Part shown: positions 54,326 to 63,617 of the stretch, piece after piece
Layout of the letters: every line of letters starts with the position of its first letter
Numbering within the stretch: position 1 is the stretch's first letter
NCBI RefSeq assembly: GCF_900155645.1
Contig: NZ_LT706985.1
Span: forward strand, 1,178,001-1,242,000
Length of the DNA stretch: 64,000 bases
Direction of reading: 5' to 3'
Source: Vaginimicrobium propionicum
GTDB taxonomy: Bacteria; Actinomycetota; Actinomycetes; Propionibacteriales; Propionibacteriaceae
Notes under the pieces: generated by a model
What the model saw: the letters and a program-made list of their open reading frames with translations, nothing else
The model's database searches: none
What the model was told of the DNA's origin: nothing
Made by a program: the position numbers and the translations under genes

Positions 54326-56725
54326 ATGAAGACCGGCACCAATTGGGGTTTTATTGGAAAAGGGGCGACGCTATTTGTTGCCGTATTAATTGCTGTTGCA
54401 GGGTTACTACTTCCAATGGGAAGTATTGCCAAGGCAGACCCAGCCAGCCGAACCATCGTCGAGTGTGGCACCAGTTGCGACGAGGCAACACTTCGTCAAT
54501 TGATCGCGGATGCCGGCACCAACCCCACTCGTATCGTGGTGAGCGGAATGTTGGACACTGTAATTACCTCCACTGTGGTCATTCCTACCGGCGCCGATAT
54601 CGAGTTAGTCAACGGTATCGCCCCTTGGGGAGCTGACTCCTCAGAGGGTGGCCTGGTACGTGAGGATGGCTTCACTGGCACCATGGTGCATATAGAAAAG
54701 GGCGCCTCACTGACCTTGGGCAATAACGGACAGGGCGGAAAGTTTTATATGAGAAGCCGGGGTCAGTGGGTTCCCGGCGGTGGGGAACTAATTTATACAA
54801 AAGGCACGCTGACCATTAACGGCGGCACCTACGAGGGTGTGCGCGATGGCTATGGCATGCGCTATGGCGCTATCACCGTTAACGGTAAAGACGCTAAGTT
54901 CGTCCTTAATGGCGGTGCGGTTACCGACAATAAACGTAGGCTTGGCCAAGCCACAAGCACACAATCGGGTGCAGCAAATATCGCAGTATCAGATGGCGCT
55001 CAATTCATTATGAATGGCGGTGAAGTAAGCAACGGCGAAACCGAATATGCGCATGGAGCTTATGGCGAAGTTGGCGGTATTGGCGTTTATGGTGGCGGCT
55101 CAGCCACTATAAACGGCGGGGAAATCTTTGGAAATAAAGGTTGGACCGGAGGCTTGCTGGGATACGAATTTAACACCGATAAAGCCTCAGCTACTGACCC
55201 CCAAAGAGCCTTGGAAACCCGCAACTACATCACCATTAACGGTGGGAATATTCACGACAATAGCGCTTACTTCTCGGGTGGCGGCGCCTTCGCTTTCGGT
55301 AATGCCGTAATCGAGATGAATGGTGGCACCATTGATTCCAATTTCACTCAAGGAAACGGCGGAGGCATCGGCACCCTTGATCTATATGTGTGGGGCGCAG
55401 ACCAGACCTACCAAGAGATCGATGGATTAGGTAAAAAGTGGGGACTCACCAAGGAAGAGTGGGGCAAGCTCTCCCCCGCTGCGTTTATTTTCAATGGCGG
55501 CACCATCTCGAATAATGAGGCCTACCGCACCGGCGGCGGAGTTAACGTGGTTTCTAATCAGGTTGAGATCAATGCTGGCCAGATACTTAACAACACCTCC
55601 CATGATCAAGGCGGCGGCATTTACGTAGCAACCGTGTCTTACAACCTTCATTTGCACGATGTCGTTGTGACAGAGAATAAGGCGACCGCAAATAATATCG
55701 AATCTATGGGCGGCGGCATCTGGTCATGCCCAACTGGCTCTATTGAGATTCGGATGCATAACGGTGGCGCAGTATTTGACAATACTGCCGATAGTTTCGG
55801 GAACGACCTTGCCCACACCAATCTTGGCGCAAGCGGCTCAGCACCCATCTGGGTGTCTGACTACATGTTGGGTGGTGGACGAGTCAATTATTACTTTGAC
55901 AGTCGCGACGAGCGTTTCGACCCAGCGTCCTTAAACAAACCAGAAAATGAGCGGCCAAAGCCGCTGCCATTGAAATATATGAGCATCAATGATGAGGGAT
56001 TTCAAGCGGTTACCTCGGATGAGGCTAAAGGGAATGCTCTAGCCAACGCCAAATTGCTTATCCAGGGCAACTCCGCTCCGCGTGGTGGCGGTATCGGCAC
56101 CAATGGTGGCGTAATCTTCGGCGATTGGGGCACTGCTCAGGCAACTGTCGAGAAGGCTTGGGTCTACACTGACAAGAACCAAGACGACCAGGCGAAAACA
56201 GGCGAGCGACAGAAAGCTGATCAAGCTGCTAAAGCAAGTGATATTCCGGTTAAAGAGCTAAAGATGCGGTTTATTCGCAGCATTGACGAGGATTTCACTC
56301 TGCCAGAAAAGGCTGACACCATTCAGCAGGTGGAAGATTTTACGCTCAGCCCTTCTGACAAACCTGAAGAGAACTGGCGTAAGACTTTCAACGACCTGCC
56401 GATTAAGGACGATAACGGCAACTTCTACTATTACGGCGTCCAAGAGTTAAACGATAATGGTGAAGTCATCAAGACTCTCAAGTTGAAGCCTTGGCAGGTA
56501 GTTCAACAGGAAGGTGGCAAGTTGCCTGAGCGTCCAACATTGGATCCAAATAAGCAGCCCCCTGAAACCTGGCTAGCTGGTGTCGTCACTAATGAATTGC
56601 CACTCCCGAAAGTTCGTAAACCGAAACTGCCTAAGAGCGGAGGCGATTCGGCTTGGCCGCTGCCGGCAGGGCTGGGATTAGCGATTGGCGCAGCTATTGC
56701 AGCGCATAGGAGAAAAGCTAAATAG
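54326..56725 (+). CDS. LPKSG-anchored beta-helix surface protein
   Basis: 799 residues. A signal peptide (about 1-35) is followed by many repeats of the form NGGxI-xx-N with glycine runs, such as LNGGAVTDN, MNGGEVSNGE, INGGEIFGN and NGGTISNNEA, typical of a parallel beta-helix adhesin-like domain. An immunoglobulin-like or CnaB-like segment follows (about 610-745). The C-terminus has LPKSGG, then a hydrophobic stretch (AGLGLAIGAAIAA) and HRRKAK, the full sortase-type sorting signal. It is displayed on the wall. Ligand is unknown. A terminator lies just downstream. Confidence 0.85.
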   Translation: MKTGTNWGFIGKGATLFVAVLIAVAGLLLPMGSIAKADPASRTIVECGTSCDEATLRQLIADAGTNPTRIVVSGMLDTVITSTVVIPTGADIELVNGIAPWGADSSEGGLVREDGFTGTMVHIEKGASLTLGNNGQGGKFYMRSRGQWVPGGGELIYTKGTLTINGGTYEGVRDGYGMRYGAITVNGKDAKFVLNGGAVTDNKRRLGQATSTQSGAANIAVSDGAQFIMNGGEVSNGETEYAHGAYGEVGGIGVYGGGSATINGGEIFGNKGWTGGLLGYEFNTDKASATDPQRALETRNYITINGGNIHDNSAYFSGGGAFAFGNAVIEMNGGTIDSNFTQGNGGGIGTLDLYVWGADQTYQEIDGLGKKWGLTKEEWGKLSPAAFIFNGGTISNNEAYRTGGGVNVVSNQVEINAGQILNNTSHDQGGGIYVATVSYNLHLHDVVVTENKATANNIESMGGGIWSCPTGSIEIRMHNGGAVFDNTADSFGNDLAHTNLGASGSAPIWVSDYMLGGGRVNYYFDSRDERFDPASLNKPENERPKPLPLKYMSINDEGFQAVTSDEAKGNALANAKLLIQGNSAPRGGGIGTNGGVIFGDWGTAQATVEKAWVYTDKNQDDQAKTGERQKADQAAKASDIPVKELKMRFIRSIDEDFTLPEKADTIQQVEDFTLSPSDKPEENWRKTFNDLPIKDDNGNFYYYGVQELNDNGEVIKTLKLKPWQVVQQEGGKLPERPTLDPNKQPPETWLAGVVTNELPLPKVRKPKLPKSGGDSAWPLPAGLGLAIGAAIAAHRRKAK

Positions 56726-56744
56726 CTCGAATACCGCAAATGAT

Positions 56745-56780
56745 TTCAGGGGTGCAAGGCTAGTTACCTACACCCCTGAA
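56745..56780 (+). terminator. Terminator of the surface-protein gene
   Basis: TTCAGGGGTG (56745-56754) pairs perfectly with CACCCCTGAA (56771-56780), followed by TTAGTTTTCC. Confidence 0.7.
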
Positions 56781-56857
56781 TTAGTTTTCCGGCAAGTGAC
56801 TAGCTAGCTGACTTAGCTCTTAGTGAAATTGTCGCACCCACCTGCAATCATGGGGGC

Positions 56858-59395
56858 ATGGTTGCTGAACAGACTGCCCCGCTAGCTAAGCTACTGGACG
56901 AGCTTGGGTCGCGTCCGAGCGCGGACGCGGTTTTCGAAGCATTCAGCGTTTGGGCGGCGTCCAATGGCACTCCGCTTTATCAGCACCAGGCCGATGCGCT
57001 ACTGGCTACATTGATGGGCGAAAACACCGTCATCACCACCCCCACAGGCTCAGGTAAATCGCTGATTGCGACAGCTGCCATGGTTGCGACACTGGCAAAG
57101 CGTGGCAGGGTCTATTACACAGCGCCAATAAAAGCTCTGGTGTCGGAAAAGTTTTTTGGCTGGTGTGACGATTTCGGCGCGGATATTGTCGGCATGGTTA
57201 CCGGAGATGCCTCCGTCAATCCAGACGCCCCAATTATCTGTTGCACAGCCGAAATTTTGGCGAATATTGCCTTGCGGGAAGGTTCTAAGGCAGATATTGA
57301 CTGCGTTGTTATGGATGAGTTTCATTTCATCGCCGACCCAGATAGAGGTTGGGCTTGGCAGGTTGGCTTAAGTGAGCTGCCACAAGCTCAGTTTTTGATA
57401 ATGAGCGCCACTTTAGGTGATGTCAGTCAGCTATCGAAGAAATTATCTGAATTTACTGGCCGCCAAACGGACGTTATCGCTGGGGTTACCCGCCCCGTGC
57501 CCTTGGTTTATGAGTGGTCAATGACTGGTTTGGACGACAAATTAGCCGAGCTCATCTCTAGCGACCAGGCTCCGATTTATCTTGTTCACCCTAGTCAAGC
57601 GGCAGCTACTGAGGCAGCCGGAAATCTTAAAGCCGCAAAGTTGTTGACTACTCAGCAACGCCGCGATATTGCCCAGGCTCTGCAAGGTTTTAGGTTTGCT
57701 CCTGGGTTCGGCAAGACTCTTCGCCAGCTACTGCTAGGTGGTGTCGGAGTCCATCATGCAGGGCTATTACCAAAGTATCGTCGGCTAGTCGAAACCCTCG
57801 CCCAGCAAGGTCTTTTGAAGGTTATTTGCGGCACTGACACCCTTGGCGTGGGTGTTAATGTGCCTATTCGTACGGTAGTTTTCACGCAATTATCTAAATT
57901 TGATGGACGGCGCCAGCGAGTGCTGCGCAGCCGCGAGTTTCACCAGATTGCTGGGCGCGCTGGGCGTCCTGGTTTCGACCCGGTGGGTTACGTTGTTGCT
58001 CAAGCCCCTAGTCACCAGATTGAGAATGAGCGTATCCGCAAGAAATTTGCTGATGACCCGAAGAAATTGAAGTCGGTACGGAAATCCAAGCCCCCAGAGG
58101 GTTTCATAAACTACACGGAAGCTACTTTCGACAAGTTGGTTAATTCTGTTCCGGAAACCCTCTATGGCAGGCTGCAAATTAGCGAGTCCATGCTGATTAA
58201 TCTGCTCTATCGCGATCAGGACACTGGCGAAGCGGTAATAAATATGGTTGACGCCTCCACTGATTCTAGGCAGGTCAGGCGCAGGCTGCTGCGTCGAGCA
58301 GCCCAGTTAGGGCGTTCTCTAGTTCGTGAGGAGGTGGTCGTCCGACGCGCGGAGCCGACCCCAGGCGGACGCATTTATGACCTAGCCCCTGATTTACAAG
58401 AGGATTTCGCACTCAACCAACCGTTGAGCACTTTCGCTTTGAACTTCATCGACACTCTGGATCCTGAGTCCAGCACCTATGCGTTGGACGTGGTGTCGGT
58501 GATTGAGGCGACTTTGGAGGATCCTCGCCCACTGCTTTATGCCCAAGAATCTAAAGCGCGCGGTGAAGCCGTTGCTCGGTTGAAAGCCGAGGGCTACGAC
58601 TATCTTGATCGCCAGCAGATGGTTCAAGAGATAACTTGGCCCGAGCCGCTTGCTGAGGTTTTGTCCGAGGCTTTGACTCCGATTTTGGCTAGGCAGCCTT
58701 GGTTAGGGGCTCAGCCGTTAAGCCCTAAATCTATCGTCCGTGACATGTATGAGCGGGCAATGACTTTCGCGCAGTTTGTCGCTTTCTATAAGGTGACGCG
58801 CTCGGAGGGCGTGGTGCTGAGATATTTGACGGACGCCTGGCGGGCGTTGCGTCAGACTGTGCCGCCGGGCGCATTAACGGACGAGTTGGAAGAGTTGATT
58901 GAATGGCTCGGCGAAGTGGTCAAGCAGACTGATTCGTCCTTGGTGGATGAGTGGGAGGCGATGGCTGACCCGACAGGTTGGGAGGAAACCGTCCGGCAGC
59001 AGCGTGAAAGCGCGACTATGACAGCCAGTGTGCGTGCTTTCAAAGTGCTGGTGCGTAATGCCTTGTTTAGGCGGGTGTTGTTGGCTGCCGAGGATGACGT
59101 TGAAGCGCTAGCCGAGCTGGACGGCGAAGATAGCGCCTGGACTATTGATGATTGGGACAACGCTTTAGGCGATTATTGGGATGAACATGACGAGATAGCT
59201 ACTGATGCTGAGGCGCGCGGGCCGCAATTCTTTATCATTGAGAATCCGGACGCCCGGCTGTGGAAAGTCAGACAGATTATTGACGACCCTGACGGGAACC
59301 ATGACTGGCAAATTTCAGCCGAAGTGGATCTTGACGCCAGCGACGAGACGGGGGAATTGGCTCTTAAGGTGCTCAGATTCGGGCGAATAGATTAA
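56858..59395 (+). CDS. Ski2-like DEAD/DEAH-box helicase
   Basis: 845 residues. Motif I is TPTGSGKS (61-68), motif II DEFH (153-156), motif III MSATL, and motif VI QIAGRAGRPGFD. The DEFH form and the C-terminal domain of about 350 residues match the actinobacterial DUF3516-type helicases related to Mtr4/HelY. It probably works on RNA or structured nucleic acid. It is monocistronic, with the tRNA-Leu gene next. Confidence 0.85.
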   Translation: MVAEQTAPLAKLLDELGSRPSADAVFEAFSVWAASNGTPLYQHQADALLATLMGENTVITTPTGSGKSLIATAAMVATLAKRGRVYYTAPIKALVSEKFFGWCDDFGADIVGMVTGDASVNPDAPIICCTAEILANIALREGSKADIDCVVMDEFHFIADPDRGWAWQVGLSELPQAQFLIMSATLGDVSQLSKKLSEFTGRQTDVIAGVTRPVPLVYEWSMTGLDDKLAELISSDQAPIYLVHPSQAAATEAAGNLKAAKLLTTQQRRDIAQALQGFRFAPGFGKTLRQLLLGGVGVHHAGLLPKYRRLVETLAQQGLLKVICGTDTLGVGVNVPIRTVVFTQLSKFDGRRQRVLRSREFHQIAGRAGRPGFDPVGYVVAQAPSHQIENERIRKKFADDPKKLKSVRKSKPPEGFINYTEATFDKLVNSVPETLYGRLQISESMLINLLYRDQDTGEAVINMVDASTDSRQVRRRLLRRAAQLGRSLVREEVVVRRAEPTPGGRIYDLAPDLQEDFALNQPLSTFALNFIDTLDPESSTYALDVVSVIEATLEDPRPLLYAQESKARGEAVARLKAEGYDYLDRQQMVQEITWPEPLAEVLSEALTPILARQPWLGAQPLSPKSIVRDMYERAMTFAQFVAFYKVTRSEGVVLRYLTDAWRALRQTVPPGALTDELEELIEWLGEVVKQTDSSLVDEWEAMADPTGWEETVRQQRESATMTASVRAFKVLVRNALFRRVLLAAEDDVEALAELDGEDSAWTIDDWDNALGDYWDEHDEIATDAEARGPQFFIIENPDARLWKVRQIIDDPDGNHDWQISAEVDLDASDETGELALKVLRFGRID

Positions 59396-59532
59396 CGATT
59401 GTGCGGACATATGCCTTGGATGTACTAACTGGCGCGCTAAGGACGCCTAGCCATTCGTGCAGACTTTCAGGTCGCGTAATTTCCAAACCAGGCTAGCTTG
59501 TGTTACTTTAACTGAGTTGTCCACGGTGACAT

Positions 59533-59619
59533 GCGCGAGTGGCGGAATGGCAGACGCGCTGGCTTCAGGTGCCAGTGCCCGTTTAGGGCGTGGAGGTTCA
59601 ACTCCTCTCTCGCGCACCA
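59533..59619 (+). tRNA. tRNA-Leu (anticodon CAG)
   Basis: The acceptor GCGCGAG (59533-59539) pairs with CTCGCGC (59609-59615), with discriminator A and CCA encoded to 59619. The anticodon stem CTGGC/GCCAG holds loop TTCAGGT, giving CAG. A long variable arm fits tRNA-Leu. Confidence 0.95.
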
Positions 59620-59731
59620 ATGAACATGCTTTTGACTAGGGGTTATAGAAAACTATTCAAAGTTGCGGCTGACTCTGCTATTTTTTTCCGAGCAATTTGG
59701 TGCTCATCGGCGGCAACGACACAGCGAATCC

Positions 59732-59790
59732 CACAAATCCACCAGCGAAAACTCCACAAATCCATCAGTGAAAATCCTACAAATCCACCA
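59732..59790 (+). repeat. Three 23-bp direct repeats upstream of the DUF4143 ATPase gene
   Basis: Copies begin at 59732, 59755 and 59778, each starting (C/T)ACAAATCCA and continuing CCAGCGAAAA-like, the third partial. They end about 20 bp before the GTG start at 59812. The regular two-helical-turn spacing suggests protein binding sites (iteron-like operator). Confidence 0.7.
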
Positions 59791-59811
59791 ATAGAGCTAT
59801 AGAGTTAGCGC

Positions 59812-61065
59812 GTGGAGTACCTAAAGAGGGTTTATGACGACGTATTACTGGCTCAACTGCGGGCTAGTGGGGCTGTGCTTATTGAGGGTCCGAAATGGTG
59901 CGGTAAGACCACTACGGCTCTGCAACATTCGGGCAGCGTACTGTATTTGGCAAACCCGCGTGACCTGGAACAAAACCGTCTAGTATCCGAGCTGAATCCA
60001 GGCGCATTACTGGCTGGTCGCACTCCACGACTAATTGATGAATGGCAGGTGGCACCAAAATTATGGGATGCCGTCCGCTTTGAGGTTGACCAACGCCAAA
60101 ACACGGGGCAATTTATTTTGACGGGCTCGACAACACCCGTTGATATTACGCAGCTTCTGCACTCAGGAACGGGTCGCATTGCCCGAATGCGTATGCGAAC
60201 GATGAGCCTGTATGAATCTGAGTGCCCGAAAGACGTGATTTCGTTACGGAATCTATTCGATGGCAGTACGATGCCAGTGCTCCGCAACGACTATTCACTA
60301 GAAGACATCGCTGGGCTGTTGTGCAGAGGCGGCTGGCCCAGTGCGGCACGCGCCGAACAAGACGTTGGGCGCCAGCAAGCAACAAACTACGTGGACTCTT
60401 TGGTAGAACAAGACATGCCAACTAGCGGTGAAAGCACCCGAAACCCTGCCAAGGTTCGAGCATTTCTACGCAGTTACGCGCGTAGTGTCGCCACGGCCAC
60501 TCCGCTGATTAATCTCGCTAAAGACGCAGATATTTCCGAAACGACGGCTAGAGATTACCTATCCACACTTCAACAACTGTTCGTGGTAGAAGAATTGCCA
60601 GCTTGGAATCCAAATCTGCGTTCCAAGACTGCTATCCGAACCTCTCCAGTCAAACATTTCACCGACCCTTCGTTAGCCGCAGCAGCGCTCGGGGCGGGAG
60701 TCGGCAGTTTGCTTAGTGACCTAAATACTTTTGGATTGTTGTTTGAATCTTTGTGTATCCGAGATTTACGCGCCTTGGCCGCCGGACTGGATGGCCAAGT
60801 TTACCATTTCCGTGACAGCTCTGGGCTTGAGTGCGACGCTGTTGTCGTTTTGCGAGACGGACGCTACGGACTCATCGAGGCCAAACTAGGCGGCGAAACT
60901 TTGATCAGTGAGGGCGCTAATTCTCTAAACAAATTAGCTTCCCGCTTAGACACTGAGCGCATGCCGTCACCCAGTTTCCGGCTTGTGTTGACAGCGTCAG
61001 ACGCCTACAGCCTTACTCGCCCGGACGGAGTACAGGTAGCACCCATAGGATTATTAGGGCTTTAG
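59812..61065 (+). CDS. ATP-binding protein with DUF4143 domain
   Basis: 417 residues from a GTG. Walker A GPKWCGKTT lies at 26-34, LIDEWQ is the Walker B segment (about 74-79), and the sensor LTGSTT follows. The C-terminal DUF4143 half contains RSKTAIRTSPVKHFTDPSLAAAALG and ends with a nuclease-like DSSGLECDAVV ... GLIEAKLG, the pattern of the PD-(D/E)XK fold found in these proteins. Such ATPases are widespread and mobile; their job is unknown. Neighbours give no clue. The direct repeats in front suggest self-regulation. Confidence 0.85.
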   Translation: MEYLKRVYDDVLLAQLRASGAVLIEGPKWCGKTTTALQHSGSVLYLANPRDLEQNRLVSELNPGALLAGRTPRLIDEWQVAPKLWDAVRFEVDQRQNTGQFILTGSTTPVDITQLLHSGTGRIARMRMRTMSLYESECPKDVISLRNLFDGSTMPVLRNDYSLEDIAGLLCRGGWPSAARAEQDVGRQQATNYVDSLVEQDMPTSGESTRNPAKVRAFLRSYARSVATATPLINLAKDADISETTARDYLSTLQQLFVVEELPAWNPNLRSKTAIRTSPVKHFTDPSLAAAALGAGVGSLLSDLNTFGLLFESLCIRDLRALAAGLDGQVYHFRDSSGLECDAVVVLRDGRYGLIEAKLGGETLISEGANSLNKLASRLDTERMPSPSFRLVLTASDAYSLTRPDGVQVAPIGLLGL

Positions 61066-61127
61066 GTCTAATTCGGCTACGCCCCCATCCCACTGTGCAA
61101 CCGAATCATCAAACACCGCACCACACC

Positions 61128-62423
61128 TCAACCGGCCAGCGCGTCAACGGTCTTAACTAGTTGAGTGACGGCATCGGCGAAAACCTTTGGGTCTAGGAGC
61201 AGTGAGACACTGAGAAAACCGGGGGTTGGCAGGTCGAAGAAATAGCCAGGCTGGACGGTAATTCCATGGTGGTTAATTAGCTCAAGCACTAAACCGTCCT
61301 CGTCAATCGTGGCGGGGAAACGTATTAGCGCTGACCAGCCACCCTCGGGTGGGTAAACGTCCATCACACCGCTAGAGCTGGCGCACACCAAAGACGTCAA
61401 CGTGTCAAGGTTGTGGCGGGTACGCTCAGACACCCGTCGCTGCTGCTCGTCAACTTGGCTCAACATGTGCGGCAATTGGTCAACCATGAGCTGACTAACT
61501 GGCAGGTAAGCGTCTGCAATCACGTCCAACCTTGCTTTCGCCTCATCAACCAGGACGTGAGGGCCACTAACCTCAAGCCAGGCCACTTTGGCGTGCGGGG
61601 CAGCAAGATTCTTCGACAACCCATCTAAAGCCAGCGTCAACACAGATGACTCGCCCGCCAACCGCCGTCGCTCACCCGCAATAGCTGGAGCACCACACAA
61701 CCCCTCGCCCGCCAACCGCCGTCGCTCAACCACACCCAGCGAATTGCCAGAAAGCCCCTCACCTGACAAACGTCGCCGACTATCAACCCCCAGCGGAAAA
61801 TAAAAGAATACTTCGTCCACTATCAGCGGCAGCTCGTATTGGCTACACAATTCAATAATGGCGCCTCGCTCCTCGGGGCGCAGATAAGAACCGGTGGGGT
61901 TATTTGGGTTAATCGCAACAAGCCCGCGTATACGCTCATCTCCGCTAGCCAGAAGCTCTTTCAGGTGACCAATATCGACCAGCCATGCCCCATCAAAAGT
62001 TAGGAAATAGTTTTCTACCTCAACTTCTTCCAGCCTGGCAAGGTGGTCAATCAACGGGTAGCCGGGACGAGGCGCCAGCAGCTTATCTCCGGCGCAGCAA
62101 AACAATTTCATTGCCCAGGCGTAACCCTGCGAAGTGGAGTTCAATAAATACAAGTTATCCGGGTCAACCTCGCGCCCGTAACGCCCACTCAGCCAGTCAG
62201 CAAGCTGGCGGCGGGCGGCCAGCGATCCGCGCGGGTCAGCCTGGTATTCGTCCGGCAACAGTCTTGGCGCCAGGCAGTGCCTAGTCGGGTTTGAATCACT
62301 GAGCCTAATCAGTGTGCCCGCGCTTTCAGCCGCGCGTTCAGCATGAGCAATCCGATTAAGCTCAGAGACCACAACCCTATTTGAAAACCGCACGCCACTA
62401 AGTGTAGAAGCCATCACTGACAA
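61128..62423 (-). CDS. PLP-dependent class I aminotransferase with a repeat insertion
   Basis: 431 residues; an in-frame ATG four codons in is an alternative start. Fold type I motifs: LNSTSQGYAWAMKLF, PRPGYPLIDH, INPNNPTGSY (with the PLP Asn), and IVDEVFF (with PLP Asp), then LDGLSKNLAAPHAKVAW with the Schiff-base lysine at K271. It probably transaminates alanine, aspartate or an aromatic acid; substrate cannot be read off. Between VDEVFFYFPLG and the lysine there is an insertion of about 45 residues made of an 18-residue repeat (see the next entry), which would sit near the active-site loop. Confidence 0.82.
   Translation of the reverse strand: MSVMASTLSGVRFSNRVVVSELNRIAHAERAAESAGTLIRLSDSNPTRHCLAPRLLPDEYQADPRGSLAARRQLADWLSGRYGREVDPDNLYLLNSTSQGYAWAMKLFCCAGDKLLAPRPGYPLIDHLARLEEVEVENYFLTFDGAWLVDIGHLKELLASGDERIRGLVAINPNNPTGSYLRPEERGAIIELCSQYELPLIVDEVFFYFPLGVDSRRRLSGEGLSGNSLGVVERRRLAGEGLCGAPAIAGERRRLAGESSVLTLALDGLSKNLAAPHAKVAWLEVSGPHVLVDEAKARLDVIADAYLPVSQLMVDQLPHMLSQVDEQQRRVSERTRHNLDTLTSLVCASSSGVMDVYPPEGGWSALIRFPATIDEDGLVLELINHHGITVQPGYFFDLPTPGFLSVSLLLDPKVFADAVTQLVKTVDALAG
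61641..61781 (-). repeat. In-frame 54-bp tandem repeat inside the aminotransferase gene
   Basis: Two full and one partial copy of an 18-residue unit: RRRLSGEGLSG at residue 216, RRRLAGEGLCG at 234 and RRRLAGES at 252. At DNA level the matching blocks begin at 61651, 61705 and 61759, exactly 54 bp apart, with a shared core CGCCAACCGCCGTCG in the first two. The copies stay in frame and open. Confidence 0.9.
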
Positions 62424-62606
62424 CCCAGTCTGCCCGGCTAGGGCCGAACACTCACATTCTCATTTCATAACCAAAGCAGCGGCTCGTTCGCTATCCCTCG
62501 ATTGTCGGTGAAGCTCTGCAGCCTGAACGGTTTCACCAACCAGCAGTCACCCGCATCCAATTACGCAACGCGGCAATCAGCCCCCGCAACCAGCGCACCC
62601 GCCCGG

Positions 62607-63617
62607 TTAACGCCAAACGCCAGCAATCGCCGTCCCGCACGCCATACAGCACCCATCCGCCAGGCCAGTGATTTTCGTGTTATACCAATCCCGACGAATC
62701 ACCATTGCCCCGCATTCGGGGCAAAACGTTGATTGACCGCTCGGGTCGTGCAGATTTCCGGTATAGACATAATGCAAGCCCGCGTCTAGGCCAATTTGGC
62801 GAGCGCGATACAGAGTTTCGGGCGGGGTCGACGCGACCTCAGACATGCGATAAGAGGGGTGAAAAGCGCTGAAATGCAGCGGCACATCGACGCCTAACTC
62901 CTGCGCTACCCACCCCGTTAACTCGCGTAACTCCTTATCAGAGTCGTTATAACCGGGGATTAACAGCGTTGTTAACTCCACCCAAGTCTCAGTTTCGTTA
63001 ACTAGCCAAGAGATATTGTCTAGGACGACATCCAGCCGCCCGCCAGTTATCTTGCGATAAAACTCGTCACTAAAAGCCTTGAGATCAACATTCGCGGCGT
63101 CCATTGGAGCAAAGAAATCGGCTCGCGCCATCTTCGAGATATATCCAGCCGAGACTGCGATATTTCGGATTCCGCGCTCATGGCAAGCCCAAGCGGTATC
63201 TATTGCATACTCCGCGAAGATAATCGGGTCGTTGTAGGTGTAGGCAACGCAGGCTGTGCCTCGGTGCAGCGCCGCGTCAGCTATCTGTTCCGGGCTAGCT
63301 TGCCTGGCCAGCGAATCGTCAGAACGCGACTTAGAAATATGCCAATTTTGGCAAAACTTACACGCTAGATTGCAGCCAGCCGTCCCAAAACTCAACACCC
63401 GGCAGCCAGGCAAGAAATGATTTAGCGGTTTCTTTTCCACCGGGTCAACGGCAAACCCGGACGATCTGCCGTAGGTGGTTAAATCAAGTTGGCCGCCAAC
63501 ATTGGCGCGCACATAACAGAACCCGCGCTGGCTCTCGCGCATTCGACATTCACGCGGGCACAGCAAGCACTGGACGCGACCGTCGTCCAATGTGCGGGCG
63601 TAGCGTGCGCGCGTCAT
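62607..63617 (-). CDS. amrS: AmmeMemoRadiSam-system radical SAM enzyme
   Basis: 336 residues from the ATG at 63617, whose ATGA overlaps the upstream gene's stop; the frame extends to 63740 but that part lies in amrA. The radical SAM motif CNLACKFC (C82, C86, C89) is present. Extra cysteines lie at the N-terminus (C17, C20, C24, C34) and C-terminus (CPEC ... CCMAC), typical for AmrS. Related to pyruvate formate-lyase-activating enzymes; its substrate is not known. It is coupled to amrA. Confidence 0.9.
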   Translation of the reverse strand: MTRARYARTLDDGRVQCLLCPRECRMRESQRGFCYVRANVGGQLDLTTYGRSSGFAVDPVEKKPLNHFLPGCRVLSFGTAGCNLACKFCQNWHISKSRSDDSLARQASPEQIADAALHRGTACVAYTYNDPIIFAEYAIDTAWACHERGIRNIAVSAGYISKMARADFFAPMDAANVDLKAFSDEFYRKITGGRLDVVLDNISWLVNETETWVELTTLLIPGYNDSDKELRELTGWVAQELGVDVPLHFSAFHPSYRMSEVASTPPETLYRARQIGLDAGLHYVYTGNLHDPSGQSTFCPECGAMVIRRDWYNTKITGLADGCCMACGTAIAGVWR

